Positions 21,439 through 34,522 of a stretch of 64,000 nt of DNA are shown in pieces (the first letter of the stretch is position 1; the number at the start of each line of letters is the position of its first letter). The DNA comes from Brachypodium distachyon (lineage: Eukaryota; Streptophyta; Magnoliopsida; Poales; Poaceae). The stretch lies in contig NC_016134.3 of NCBI RefSeq assembly GCF_000005505.3, forward strand, positions 12,258,624 through 12,322,623, given 5' to 3'. The translations under genes were made by a program, and so were the position numbers. Below the pieces are notes generated by a model. That model saw only the letters and a list, made by a program, of their open reading frames with translations, ran no database searches and had not been told where the DNA came from.

Positions 21439-23472
21439 ATGGTAAGCGGATCTAGACCTTCCTCCACGTAGATCGAAGCCGATACCACCATACGCTCTCT
21501 CCTCGTGTCCGGCCGGATCGGCTCGGGGCGTTTGGGGATCTGATCCCGGATCGTGATCTGCGACGAAACCGGTTCCGCGTTCCCGATTCCGATTCGATCC
21601 CGTCGGTTCGCGATTTGATTCGGGGAAATCGCTGTCGTAGACTTTTTTTTGGATCCGTTGGTTTTGTGCAGTTTGGATCTGGGAGAAGCGGCTCGGGATT
21701 TTTGGATTTATACTGCGAGGTTGTAGCCTCTGTTCCGGAGATCAGATTATGTTGTTTATTTCTTGAGGTTGGTTATTTGGATGATTTAGATAGGTTTTAT
21801 CTGTAGTCTTCTATAAGCCTCTTGGGAAAAAACGAGTAGAAATAGAGCGTTTGTATTTGGTAGGGCATTATCATGCCCTATCCTTATTGGGAATGATGTT
21901 GGTGGAACCAACCAAGGCAATGGTTTGAAAAATCAGGGTTCTTTGGTTCTTCTCGACGAGTGGCTTTTCATGTAAACCGTGGCCACCTTTTGGTCACAAA
22001 GGTGCTGTTTAACCAAGTTTTTAGCTTTTAGCAACTAGCGTCGAGGTTTGGCAATTGGTGTGCCGTGTGCACAGTTCGGAAGAAAGATTCTCTTTTGATG
22101 ATTCAAGCTGATGAATTGAGGATGCCGATGTAGACTATATTGTCTTGGAGGCTTGGAGCTGGTGCTTATTAGACTAGCAACATTTGATTGAGGAGAGTAT
22201 ATTGTGGTATAAAGAGTACTGTTGTTATGTTGTATCACATGGTATGCAAACCATCTACCCCTTACTTTCTAAATTGGTTAAATCAGAAGAAGAAAAAAGC
22301 TGTCTTATGCATACTGCTGGCATGTTGTTTTCTTAGTTTTATGTTATTCTGCTTGTGTCTAGAAACATTATGTCTGTATAAAATCTGAAGGAAGTTTTCT
22401 TGAAACTGCCAAAAATTTATTTTTCCTATGCTGACTGACAACTGCATGAACCTGGAAAATCTACCGATACATTTGCTATCGTTTGACCCTCATAGATGTG
22501 AAGTTGTGAACTAGCTAGCGGACTGTATTGGTATCTATGTTTCTCATTGGTGGACTTCTAAATGCAGACTACTTCCAGGCGCCTTGCTGACAGGAAAACT
22601 GCCAAGTTCCAGAAGAACATTACCAAGAGGGGTTCGGTGCCTGAAACCACTGTCAAGAAGGGGAATGACTATCCTGTTGGACCCATAGTGCTTGGATTCT
22701 TCATCTTTGTGGTCATCGGATCATGTATGCCATCCAAATCTCCATCTATTTATGTTCAACTTATTTTACTGCCACTTTTGCCATTTTCCTTTAGAATGCA
22801 TACCTACATATAGCATCTATCACTTCCGCTTTAGGAAAGATAATGACTACACTTCCTACCATTTTAGGTTTCAATATTACTACATTCGTACAACCATCTT
22901 TTATTAATTTGCGTCCTACGTAAAGAATCTGTTGAAATATTGTTTTTGTTTAATCTGTTCATTCGTTGATATATTGTCCTCTTTAGACTCCTGAGTTGGT
23001 ACTTGAGACTGGCTAAGATGCTCCAGTTGGTACTCTGTTCAATATTGATCTACCTTATTGCTACTGTTTGTTATGTCTCCTGACTTTTACATGTTTTATG
23101 AATAATTTTATCAACCTAGTCCTCTATGACTAGTCATTTCCTTTCAATTGCTAGGCCATTGCAACACATTGGCAAATCTTTTGACTGATTAACAGCATAA
23201 CTAAGATGGTAAATCACATGAAAATGATTTAGTGAACGAAGGTTGCTCAGTGTGAAATTTTATTGCATGTCCATGTGAAACGTACACTGGTTTTGTTAGC
23301 ATGACTAGGATGAGTTGGTGCTGTTGTTTGATACGAGAGGTACATTTGTAATCTGAACAGAAAGGGCTCAAGTTGATTGACCTCTGCCTGCTTTTAACAC
23401 GCTCCATCTCTGCTGTCTCCTGCAGCTCTGTTTCAGATAATCAGGACAGCGACCAGCGGCGGGATGGCTTGA
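21439..23472 (+). CDS. SERP: Stress-associated ER protein (RAMP4/SERP), 68 aa
   Basis: Coding parts are 21439-21441 (the ATG only), 22568-22724 and 23426-23472. All junctions are GT-AG. The 68-residue product starts MTTSRRLADRKTAKFQKNIT and ends in LFQIIRTATSGGMA. RAMP4/SERP proteins are tail-anchored and sit at the Sec61 translocon, where they stabilise membrane proteins under ER stress. A basic cytosolic half (residues 1-37, with KRGSVPETTVKKGN) is followed by one transmembrane helix (about 41-60, VGPIVLGFFIFVVIGSSLFQ). Length and sequence match the family throughout. The oddity is that the first coding exon holds only the start codon, directly before the donor; most of exon 1 is 5' UTR. 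Confidence 0.95.
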
Positions 23473-23777
23473 GAATGAGGATATGCAGAAGATTTGTCGC
23501 CGTAGCAGCTAAAAACCATTCGTTGTTGGCGTAGTGTGTTCCTGTGTGTTATGAGCTTCCTCGTCTTATAGTACCAGGGTCTAAAATGATGTTTGATGAA
23601 CTGTAAACAGAGCTAAGTTATCAATCTTATACATGTTAAATTGATATATCTGCCCTGATCACTGGTTCCAGTGACTGAAATTCGGTCACTTCTGCATGCT
23701 GGAAAAGGCCCATTGCTTGAAATGAAAAGCAAAAAAAAGCCTATGAGGCTGAGCTGTATGCTATGCGCAATGAAACT

Positions 23778-24590
23778 TTTTACTACGTAGTAGTATAATC
23801 TCACATACTGTACATGATCAAATCATATACGGAGTATTTGATATACTTGATGGCAGCAGTTGCGTGCCTCAGTCCTCGCCGGCGACAAGCCGCAGGACGT
23901 CGACAAGGCCATGGACGCTCCATATCCATACCAGCGCTGCAGATTCGGGAAACCCATGGAGCAGCAAAGCGTTCGATGGCCGTAGAGGCGTAGACGCGTA
24001 GTATCTGCGGTTTCAAGCTCCATTGCCATTTTGACCCACACTATTATCGGCGGTAGAAAGAAGAAAGGCTAGCTGTATTTGACGGCCCATGTTCTGCTTT
24101 GCAAGTTTGTTGGGCTGATTTCACTTCAAGTCCTAATGTCAGCCAGCCCATATTAGTCACTTACCCTGTCAGCCAGTCCATATTAGTCACTTTTTACTCC
24201 ATAGTATAATCTCACACGCTGTAGATGATCAAATCATATACGGAGTATTTGATATACTTGATGGCAGCAGTTGCGTGCCTCAGTCCTCGCCGGCGAGCGG
24301 CGACAGGCCGCAGGACGTCAACAAGGCCATGGGCGCTCCATATCAATACCAGCGCTGCAGATTCGGGAGACCCATGGTCCATGGAGCAGCAAAACGTTCG
24401 ATAGCCGTAGACCCGTAGTATCTGCGGTTTCAAGCTCCATTGCCATTTTGATCCACACTACATCGGCGGTAGAAAGAAGAAAGGCCAGCCGTTTTTGACG
24501 GCCCATGTTCTGCTTTGCAAGTTTGTTGGGCTGATTTAACCTCAAGTCCTTATGTCAGCCAGCCCATATGCACTTACCTTGTTACCTCGC
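23778..24590. repeat. 411-bp tandem duplication
   Basis: The block starting near agtataatctcacatactgt (about 23778) recurs 411 bp later (about 24189). It includes cggagtatttgatatacttg, agattcggga-acccatgg, the repeated cggcggtagaaagaagaaag and ttgttgggctgattt. The copies differ by small indels and about 5-8% substitutions by eye. It lies just downstream of the RAMP4/SERP 3' UTR. No protein family is recognised in it. Confidence 0.85.
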
Positions 24591-25876
24591 CGTACGGCCC
24601 GTACGTACGTGCCCCGCGGCCCATTTCGTGTTCTTCACCCCCATTGCCTCTACTTGTTCTAGACTTGTCCTCTCAAAAAAATAAAAACTTGTTCTGGACT
24701 TGCTCTTAGTTTGCTGCTCTCCTGTAAACTTGTCTAACAGAAGTAGAACTCCGTCCTTCATCCATCTTTTTTCCAGGATTTTGCAGAGTAGACTTGAGGT
24801 TCAGCAGATCAATTGAGCCACAAGCCTTGGTCCCACATGTCAGACACTGGGGCTTGAGGTGAGTGGAGTCTGTCTGTCATCTTCAGCTTAGCCGACGCAC
24901 GCACCGGCAAAAGCAGCAGCAGGCTCAAATTAGAATGTCTGAATCAACTGGTCTCGATCCAAGAAGGAAAAAATGCACAGCACAATTTGTCCTCGCACGC
25001 CTCGAGATCGATGGGATGCGCTACGAGAATCAAACCCTGGGGCCTGGGCATTATATCCGGCATCTTTTTTGTTGCCAGCACAGCGCGCTCGTGCTTGGTG
25101 TTAATCTCTTGTCGTTTCCATCATGCTCGCATCAGCTACTGGACAAGCAAATTTAACTCCATCCGTGTCCTTGCATGCGTGCATCAGCCAAGAACACACA
25201 CAAGTAATTAGCAGCCACACATGCTTATTCGGATCTCGATCGATCACTTTCGGCAGATCAATCGTGCAGATCTATCTATCTAAGAAACACACGGGTCAGT
25301 CATCCGTCACAAAATTAACGCAAGATTTTCCACAGTGAAAAGTATACATGGTAAAATACATATATGCAGCAAATAAAAAGGTGCGTTTCTTTATTTGTAG
25401 GTTTTGCCTGTTTGGAAAGGATGGATAGAAAAAAAAAGTACTCTGGGGCTGTTAATTTGGAGGGCATGAATTTTGAATGGAACAACTTGTTAAATTCAGA
25501 AGTTCTTCGAACGAGGTTTGGCAACAACTCCTTAAATCTTAGTACCGTTGAGCAGCAGCTGTAAAAGACTCTAACATAGTACACGCCGATGCATTTAGTA
25601 AGGAATTAAGTGTGGTCTCTGTCATTCTCTTCCTTTTTCCTTCTTCCAATAATGACTTCTGTCATTTAGCGGTGCCATTACACCCATCCTAACAAGATAT
25701 TTTCTTACTACGGAGTACCATTCAAACCCGGGGAATCTTAAAAAGATCCATTCTAGCTGGAGTGTGTGTTTCAAGTGCCAAATCGACAGGCGACGGCCCA
25801 AAACATTTCAAGCTAGAGGACCCTACGACAGTATACTTCTCTGCTAGGTTCACCCGCAAGCCAAGAAGCCAAAGCC
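24591..25876. other. Intergenic, upstream of transporter gene
   Basis: No gene was recognised. Open frames here are short and lack domains. The transporter promoter should lie in the last few hundred bases; no clear TATA was assigned. Confidence 0.45.
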
Positions 25877-27570
25877 ATGGCGCACGCCGATGAATCAGCC
25901 ACGACGGCGCCGCTCATCGACTCACCGGAAACGGAGAAGACGAAGAAGCCCCGCCGCAACATGTACGCCTTCGCCTGCGCCACGCTGGCCTCCATGACCA
26001 CCATCCTCATGGGCTACAGTACGTCGACACCTAAGTCTCGATCTGCTCCTAATCACGCCTGCGCCATTGACGCATGCATCCTCTGTCTCAGTTCTCAGTC
26101 TCTGAGCTGTGCTCTTAATTTTTGCAGACCTGGCGCTGATGAGCGGGGCGCAGCTGTTCATCAGGGAGGACCTGGGTCTGACGGACGAGCAGGTGGAGGT
26201 GCTGTCGGGCTCCATGAACGTCTTCATGCTGGCCTCCATCCTCGCCGCCGGCCCGGCCGCCGACCTCCTGGGCCGCCGGGGCATGCTCGTCCTCGCCAAC
26301 GCCTTCCTCATGGCCGGCGCCCTCGCCATGTCCCTGGGAGGCTCCTACGCAGCGCTCCTGGCCGCACGCTTCGTCACCTCCCTCGGCGTCGGCTTCGCGC
26401 TCGTCGTCGCCCCCGTCTACAACGCCGAGATCTCCCCAGCCTCCGCCCGCGGTGTCCTCTCCTCCCTCCTCGACGTAATAGTTAATCCGTACTGGACTAA
26501 AACCACGACAAAAATTTAGTAACGGAGCGAGAATTGACAAAGCTTTTTTGTTGTTGTTGTAGATATTTGTGAACGTGGGGATTTTGTTGAGCTACGTGTC
26601 CAACTGGGCGCTGGCGGGGCTGCCGGTCAGGCTCGGGTGGCGTGTCATGTTCGGCATCGGGGTGCTCCCACCGGTGCTCCTGGCGGTCGCCGTGCTAGCC
26701 GTCATGCCGGAGTCGCCGCGGTGGCTGGCTATGCGGGGCCGTGAGTCCGACGCACGTGCCGTCCTTTTACGCGTCTCCGACACGGCCACCGAGGCCGAGC
26801 TCCGGCTGGACGAGATCAAGCAGGCCGTCGCCTTCTCCGAGACCATCCCGAAACCTTCAGAATCTTCTCGGTCGTCGTCTAGCACTAACTCTAACGTGTG
26901 GAAGGAGCTCGTGCTTCGGCCGACGCCCACGGTGAAGCGTGCCCTTGTCTGCGTAATCGGGCTCAACTTCCTCCAGCAAGCCGCCGGCGTCGACGCGATC
27001 CTGCTCTACAGCCCGGTCATGTTTAAAAAAGCTGGGATGAGCTCCAATGAAAGTATCCTGGGCGCCACGGTGGCCATCGGCGTCGTCAAGACGTGCTTCA
27101 TCGGCGTCGTCTCCCTCTTCTCCGACCGCGTCGGCCGCCGCCCGCTGCTCCTCCTCAGCAGCGCCGGCGTCGCCGCGTCCCTCACCGCCCTCGCGCTCAC
27201 GCTTTCCTTCGTCGTCCCCGGCTCCGGCGATTCTTCATTGTCAGTGTCCATGTGCGTGGGGTTCACGCTGGTGGCGGTGGCATTCTTCTCGTGCGGCTTC
27301 GGGTCGCTGCCGTCGACGGTGTCGGCGGAGATCATGCCGCTCCGGCTGCGTGCGCAGGGGTCCAGCCTCGGCATGGCGGCCAACAGGGTCACCTGCGGGG
27401 CCGTCACCATGAGCTTCCTGAGCCTGGCCGGGTGGATCTCCATGCCTGGCTGCTTCTTGCTTTACGCTGGCTTGGCGGCCACGGCTTGCGTGTTCGTGTT
27501 CCTCCGGCTGCCCGAGACCCGGGGCCGGAGCCTCGAGGACATGGACGTGCTCTTCTCCAACTCCAAGTGA
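25877..27570 (+). CDS. PLT: Polyol/monosaccharide transporter, MFS (3 exons)
   Basis: Exons are 25877-26018, 26128-26474 and 26563-27570, joined at GT-AG sites, giving 498 residues; family members are about 500-530. Proton-coupled MFS sugar/polyol carriers of the plasma membrane import linear polyols and monosaccharides. Family signatures appear in order: NLALMSGAQLFIREDLGLTD after TM1, DLLGRRG in the TM2-3 loop, PVYNAEISPASARG after TM4, PESPRWL after TM6, a Ser-rich central loop (SESSRSSSSTNSN), NFLQQAAGVDAILLYSPVMF in TM7, DRVGRRPLLL in the TM8-9 loop, and PETRGRSLEDMD at the C-terminus. The start Met is the first in frame and precedes the expected short charged N-terminus. Coding sequence is GC-rich, as in many grass genes. 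The paralogue number and substrate cannot be read from sequence. Confidence 0.92.
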
Positions 27571-28695
27571 TTGATTTGAGAGAACGCTCTGTTGACTTGA
27601 CTGTTGTTGTTGTTGCTTTGAGTCTTGATCGGCGACGTGGATATATGCTTCGGGGTCTTATGCTGGACTATCGTGTTTGTTTCTCTAGTCTGCAGATGAC
27701 AGAAACTTTTCAAGTCACCAATTAAGTGATTGATGCGCATCTCGTTTTTCCATTTTTCTGTGGATCGGTGATGTACGTGCCCAGTTTATGCGATTGATAT
27801 GAAGAAAGAGCCCGATTATAATAGAAGAGGTAAATACACTGGCAGTACAAATACTTGAGACGTGGGAGCAATTTAGTCCAAGTTCTTGAAAATTGGGGTG
27901 TACTAGTCCTAAAACTTGAGACGTGGGAGCAAAAAAGTCCAATCTACTGGAGACGTGGCTTCATCTCGCCCGTCCGTCTGGCGAGCTTGTCCGTTTAGCA
28001 AAAAGGCCCCCGAGTTCTTCTCATTTTACAGGTAGGTCCACAGCACACACAGGCGCATCAACCCTCTTTCCTAACCGCTTCGTCTCCCCGGTCTCTTCGT
28101 TGCCGCCTCGACGACGCCGGTGCGGGCGATCAGCCATCTCCTCCGCGGCTGCGAGACGACATGATGCCGCCGGTACTGGGGCTCTGGGGCGGCTGAGTAC
28201 GATAAGATCGGTTGACTCGTTTGTTAGATTTCTGGCCATCTTCTCGGTATTCTTGGGGTTTAGAGATGGGTTTTCGGTAGGGCTTATCAGTTTAAGGGTT
28301 AGGTCAAAATCTAGCTAAAAACCGACGGAATGGTTGATGGCGCATTTGTTATCGAGATGTTAGGTCATAATGTTTAGAGACTCTCGCCCTTGGAGACGAT
28401 TTGTTCAAGTGGAATTAATTGGGGATTTTGGCGGATTATTTAGATATGTACATCTCTAGTTTTTTCATGGATACTAGATGTTCTAAGATCATAATGTTTC
28501 CCCAATTGATTCATTTTAGTTGCAGCTGTAAAACCCTAGCAATTTGCTGGTAGTAGTTTGTTGTTAACTGAATTTTATTGAAATTTAGTTTGCTGTTAAC
28601 TGAAATTGACTGAAATTTAGTTTGCTGTTAACTGAAATTGACTAAAATAATAATGTTTCCCCCAATTTTTTCATAATGTAGAACCTGGTGGAGAC

Positions 28696-31220
28696 ATGTT
28701 TGCTTGTACAATTGAGCATGGTGGGCTTTTTGTTGGTTTTGGAGACAACCTAGATTACTTGGGACCCCAAGTAGATGCCTTTGACAATTGTTGTTGTGAG
28801 ACTTGGTCTTTGTTATGGATAGAGGAGTGTTTGAAACAGTTGGGATATGGGATGGATGGGCTCCTTCATGTTTATTGGTTGAGGCCAGGGATGGAAATAA
28901 ACCAAGCAGGTGCTCTTCAGTGCATTGAGGATGATGCAGGCATAGTTGAGATGATCAATGCTGCAAAGGAGAAGAAGAACACGTATCCAATCACTGATCA
29001 TAGAAACTTTCTGAAGACATTTAGAGAAGATATCATCTGGGGTGGTGGAGGACCAAGTTTGCCACTTGTTATTAGCCCAAGGAAGATGACTAGCAAGGCA
29101 GCAGAAGAAGCTAGCAAGGCATCTCAAGGAAGCAAGGAAGCTGATCATGTTCATGTACAGATGGAAGATGATCATGTTTAGATGGAAGATGATCATGTAG
29201 AGGAAGAAGAGGTAGAGGAACTAGAAGATTCTGACACTGATTCAAATTTTGTGGACAGTGATTATGATGTTATGGATGGAGATGATGATCTCTTTGTTGA
29301 TAATGTGGAAAAAGATGTGAATGACCATAATGAGCAAGAAGAGGTGGAAGATTTGGAAGATGATGTAGCTTTAGAAGACATGAAACTGAATATGAACAAG
29401 GAAGAAGAGGAACACCTGAAAGGAAAATTCAAATCTTTTAATGCTTCAGCAGACATGGAGAATCCAGTTTTTAAAGTTGGCTTGGTATTCAATGATGTGA
29501 AGGAGCTAAGGAAAGCTTTAGCATCCTATAGTGTGAAAAACAGAGTCAAGCTTGAGAAGCTTAGGAATGAAACAAGGAGATTGGAGACAATATGCAAGCC
29601 TGGGTGCACCTGGTACATGAAAGACACCATTGACAACAAAAGTGATGGTTTCATCATAAGGACTTACAATGGAAGACATACCTGCCAGAAATCATGGGAT
29701 GTAAAAACTCTCACTGGAAAATTCCTGACAGAGAGTTTCATACAAGAATTTAGAGAAAATAAGAAGCTGGATTTGCTGATAAAGTTCAGAGGAAATACAA
29801 AATGGTCCCTAATAGGTGGAAGCTAGGCAGGGCAAGAAGGGAAGCATTGAGGCAAATTCATGGTGACGAGGATGCTCAGTTTAGTCTATTATGAGACTAT
29901 GGCCAAGAACTGAGAAGGGCAAATCCAGGATCCAAGTTCTTGTTGTCAACCAATCATGTAGAAGGTGTTGAAGGTGAGCCTCCAAGGAGCACTTGTCAAC
30001 TCTTTACTGGTCATATGATGCTATTAAAAGGGGTTTCCTGAAAGGCTGTAGGCCATTCATCTGTGTTGATGGATGCCATATCAAGACCAAATATAATGAG
30101 TGACAAACAAAAAGTATGCATCAACTTATGTCTCTAATTATCTTGAGATGTATTGTGCAGTCGAGAAAGAGGAAGTGCAAGTTCTAATTGATTTTTACTT
30201 AATTTCAGGGGGCTTATAAATGCAGTGGAGTCAGTGTGGCCTGATGCAGAGCATAGACGTTGTGTTAGGCATCTTTACCAAAATTTTCAGAGAGCATGCC
30301 ATAAAGGTGAACTACTGAAAAATGATCTATGGTCCATTGCAAGATCAACTAATATCACAAAGTGGAGAGAAAATTCAGATAGAATGAATGCTCATAATGA
30401 AGAAGATTACCATTGGGTTGAGAAGCTTGTACCAAATACATGGATCAGGGCATTCTTCAAGGAGTTTTCAAAGTGTGATATGTTATTAAACAATCACTGT
30501 GAAGTGTTCAATAGGTGAACTTAAAATTTGAATTCAGCTTTTAATATCAAGTTTTGTCTAGTTAACAGTTTTTGCTTATCAGCTAGTGCTTATCATTCCA
30601 ACTTATGAAATTATCATTTTATTTCAGCTACATCTTAGAGGCAAGGGAGATGCCAGCATTATCCATGTTAGAGACTATCTTCTATAAATTGGTGCAAAGG
30701 ATTCAATCCAAAAGAAAGGAAGCAGAGAAATGGTGTGGGACTATCTATCCAAAAATTCAGAAAAAACTTGACAAGAACACTGATTGGAGTGCCAATGCCT
30801 TTGTCCTTTATGCTGGTGGCGGGTTGTATCATGTCAGATCACATGAGATGGAGAGAGAGTATATTGTTGATATGAATGTAAGAACTTGTGACTGCAAAAG
30901 GTGACAGCTCAGTGGCATACCATGCCATCATGCCATTGCATGTTGCAGGGAGGCAAGGATTGATGCTGACTCTCTAGTGCATAGCTACTACAAGATTGAA
31001 ACATATCTTGAGGCATATGGTCACAACCTGGTTCCTCTTAGAGGCAGGGCATTTTGGGAGAAAACAAATGCAATAAGAGTTCACCCTCCACTGTACACAA
31101 AAGTAATGGGTAGGTCTAAGAAGAACAGAAAAAAGCACCAGATGACAAGAAGAAAAATGGTGCCAAATATATTACAAGACATGGCCTGACTATGCACTGT
31201 TCCATATGTGGAAAGGCAGA
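28696..31220 (+). pseudogene. MULE transposase (mudrA-type), decayed
   Basis: An N-terminal region of the plant mutator type (IEHGGLFVGFGDN, YWLRPGME, TWSLLWIEECL) leads through an acidic linker. A MuDR DNA-binding domain follows (about 29460-29750: FKVGLVFNDVKELRKALASY, CKPGCTW, RTYNGRHTC). Next come a fragment of the DDE domain with its first Asp (PFICVDGCHIKTKYN, about 30046-30105), the C-terminal part of that domain (VWPDAEHRRCVRHLYQNF, NNHCEVFN) and a SWIM zinc finger (CDCKR-stop-QLSGIPCHHAIAC, about 30890-30950). Defects: TAG at 29179-29181 inside a duplicated MEDDHV, a frameshift near 29785, TGA at about 29892, loss of the middle of the DDE domain including the second Asp, and TGA at 30901-30903. 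The final zinc knuckle is split by the solo LTR at 31223. Confidence 0.88.
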
Positions 31221-31222
31221 TC

Positions 31223-34200
31223 TGAAGCGATCCCCCTTCACCAAGGGTTCGATCTCTGTGCTTACTGTGCTAGTTCCTGGATCGACTCACTAGCACACAC
31301 AGTTTCATGATGTAATACACAGAAGCAAAGGTCAAAGTACTTTATTACATCGCATCATCCAGAATTTAATAGTACTTACAACCTCGCATGACCTCTGGGG
31401 TCAGCCTAAAACAAATACTGTTTTATCATCATAAAACAATGTTTCAAAACTGCAGCGGAAAAATGGTAGAACATAAGGGCCACACTACTCCAAGGTGAGA
31501 GCATGTTGGAATGTAAGCACATGACCCATGACAAAACGACGAACCTCACTCATCGTCGGATCCACCTGCATTGTTAATTGCAGTCACTACATGGTCAATA
31601 CATTTGAATGTATTGGCAAGCTCACTAGAGTTATAAAGGACCTATCAAGTACATGCATAGTTTGGCTTGGTGGGGTTTGGCTAATTTGCATAAAAACATC
31701 ATTATTCAAATCCTATCATTTTTAGATAAATAGCTTTGAATTCTATTGGACACGGGGTAGAAACACCAATGCTCCTATTAACCTAGGCACATTGAGTAGA
31801 AACGTCAATGCTCCTACCCAGTTCAAACCATTCATTTTATTAGGAAATTAGAATGAGTGATACTTTCCTTACAGCTCCAATATCTAGTTGCTCAGAATTG
31901 TCCGTAACCGGGGACACGGCTAAGTACTTAGTTTGACACTCTCGAGAGGTGGTACACTTTACCCACAAGAAATCGACGTGTTAATCCCTTGCTGTCCTCA
32001 GGGTAGAGTAGCAACGGCATCGATCACAGGAATTTTCAGAACATATTCCCCCAAACCACCTGAGGGACGCGTTCCAACCTACACTGCTACATACCGATGT
32101 CACCTCGGATCCAGGTTCATATTTCTTACATCCATCCTGGCAGAGCCCATAATACCATGTGGTTGTACTGGAAGCTACTAAACAGGAAACTAGTCCAGTC
32201 TCTGGTTATCCCGGGTGGCATCCCACATTGTGACGCAGGCGCTCCCCGAATCGCACGGGGAGACGACCATGGACGCTCCCGAATCACACGGAGAGACAAC
32301 TCAGCGGGCCCCATAGAAATGGACCTAACGTCACGACATCCAAAAACTCAAAGCAGCCCACCCAGGACGATTCATTGAATTACTTGTTTTGCCATACACT
32401 AGGAAAATCATATTATAATTCAATAGTATCATATTTGTAATAATACCACCCTCGTATATTATCATAGCATAGCATTTTACTACTACGATGGCAATTGGTG
32501 GTGAGGGTCATGACAAAGGTATCCAATACTAGTAGGACCGATCATAGCTAGCATAGATACAATAATAATCCTAACAATGCAACTAATAAAATCTAGTGCA
32601 TAATAAAGTAATAGGTGAATGATCAAAGTGAACTTGCCTTGATAGTAGTTGGAGTTCAAACACCCTTCACAGTCACACAGTTCGCTCTCCGAGAAAACTA
32701 TACAATCAGGCAAACATACACATACATAAACACACCACACAAGCAAAAGAATATGTATGTCATGATGCAATGCAAAACATGTGACATGAGTTTGGTTTAT
32801 TTTATTTGGGTGATCTGCTGATCCAATGCCTTGAGAATTAAACACATGTAATTAGGGTTTTTAAGCAAAAGCAAAAGCTAGGTTTTAAAACCTAAAATGA
32901 GGTTTTATTTGCATCTGCAAAACAACTTAATTCAAAATATTTATTTCTCTGCCCCATTGGACAGAGGACATTAAAACAAAATTTTGGGCACTGGTTTCAT
33001 TCAAAAAGGACTCTTAAATAATTAGTTATGATTTAAATGGCATAAAACCCTAATCTGTAATTTGAATGTGATTCAAATATTCAAATTTGAATTTGGACAG
33101 TGCCAAAAGATTCTACATTTCCTAAGGATTCCAAAAGGGTGTGGATCACTAAATTTGGCCAAACAGATTTAAAGTTGTGATCATTTGAAGTTACAGGGGC
33201 CTATCTGCAAAAATGCCTTTTAATTAATCCGGGGAAATAAAATTACATTTTTATTTTATAACTCGGGTGCCACGTGGCGCATTCCTATTCGTTGGTACCG
33301 GTTCGGTTTAAATGAATAAGGACGATTTAATCTACACCGTTGGAGATGGATGGACGGACGAGATCGATCGGGGGAAGCTCACCGGCGGGTTAGGGTTCCG
33401 GCGACGGAAACCGGCGGCGGCGCGGCGCGGGCGGGGCGGCGCGGGAGTGCTCCGGCGTCGGGGCGCGACGGGGAAGTGACGGGCGATGACGGCGCGGCAC
33501 GGCGGAGACGGGGCCGCGGTCGGCGGGGGCTCGGGCGGCGTGGGTCGGCGCCTAGGACGGGACGAGCGGGCGGTGCGGTCGGCGGACAGCGGCGCGGGCA
33601 TGGGCGCGGCGGCGCGGGGACGCTCCGGCGACGTGGGCGCGACGGGGAAGACACGGGGAGGCGCGGCGCGGCACGGGGACGGTCGGGGACGGAGGGGTCG
33701 GCGCCGAGGACGAAGACGGGCGGGCGGCGGTCGGGTTCCGGCGAGAAATCGGGCCAGCCTGGCGGCGCGATTGGATGGGGAAACAAGGGGGAAAGAGAGA
33801 GGAGGTCGCGGGGGTTATAAAGGCGTGCTCGGGCGTGAAAATGAAAGGCCGGAGGAGGAGATTGCGGCGGCGGGCGCGCGGGGACGGCGGCCAAAAATCG
33901 CGCGCGTGACCGGCGGCGCTTTCCTTCGGGGAAGACGCAGCTGACAGGTGGACCCCACCTGTCAGCGACTGCGGGCGTGCGCGCGCGGACCGGGCGGTCT
34001 GGGCCGGTCGGGCGCGGTTGGACTAGGCCGGTTCGGCCCATTTTGGCCGGGCCGGTCCGGTTTACCTTTTTTTTTTTCTTTTAGGCCTTTTCTTTTTCTG
34101 TTTTTCCCATTTCTTTGATATCTTTTGTGTTTGAACTCCAAATTGGTCCAAACAAATTTCAGAAAATTTGTAAAATCATGTTCTACCAAGATACAACTTT

Positions 34201-34517
34201 TAGAAGTAGTTTCTCTTCAAAATAAAATATGTAAAAATACATTTGCCCTATAAATGCCTTTAGGGCTATATATCTGTTTGAATAAAATACTTTTTCAACT
34301 CCAAATAATTAACCAAAAATTATGGGATAGCTTATATATGCATTAAACCCTTTTTATACATCAACCTTATTGGTTTGAAAATCCAAAGGTTACAGGGGTG
34401 TAATCAAAATCTCTTAAAGCCTTTTGTGATTCAAAATTTGAATTCAAACATGCAATTGTGGCATGATGTTTATGAATGCAATGCTCATGTAAAGGTTTGA
34501 AATTTTGGGATGTTACA
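31223..34517 (-). mobile_element. Solo LTR 1 (3,295 bp) inside MULE transposase
   Basis: On the - strand it starts TGTAACATCCCAAAATTTC and ends GATCGCTTCA, canonical TG...CA. It is flanked by the 5-bp duplication AGATC (31218-31222 and 34518-34522). It interrupts the transposase zinc knuckle exactly. There is no gag-pol sequence between the ends, so it is a solo LTR of a large-LTR retrotransposon, probably Ty3/gypsy by its terminal sequence. A GC-rich block at 33330-33960 creates long spurious open frames on both strands. Confidence 0.88.
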
Positions 34518-34522
34518 AGATC

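Noticed and set aside
26115..27443. Antisense and alternative-frame ORFs over the transporter
   Set aside because: They are shadows of a GC-rich real gene; the sense frame has all MFS motifs.
33350..34041. Long open frames (150-220 codons) on both strands
   Set aside because: They lie in the GC-rich block of a solo LTR, are Arg/Pro/Gly low-complexity in all phases, and have no homologous frame in solo LTR 2.
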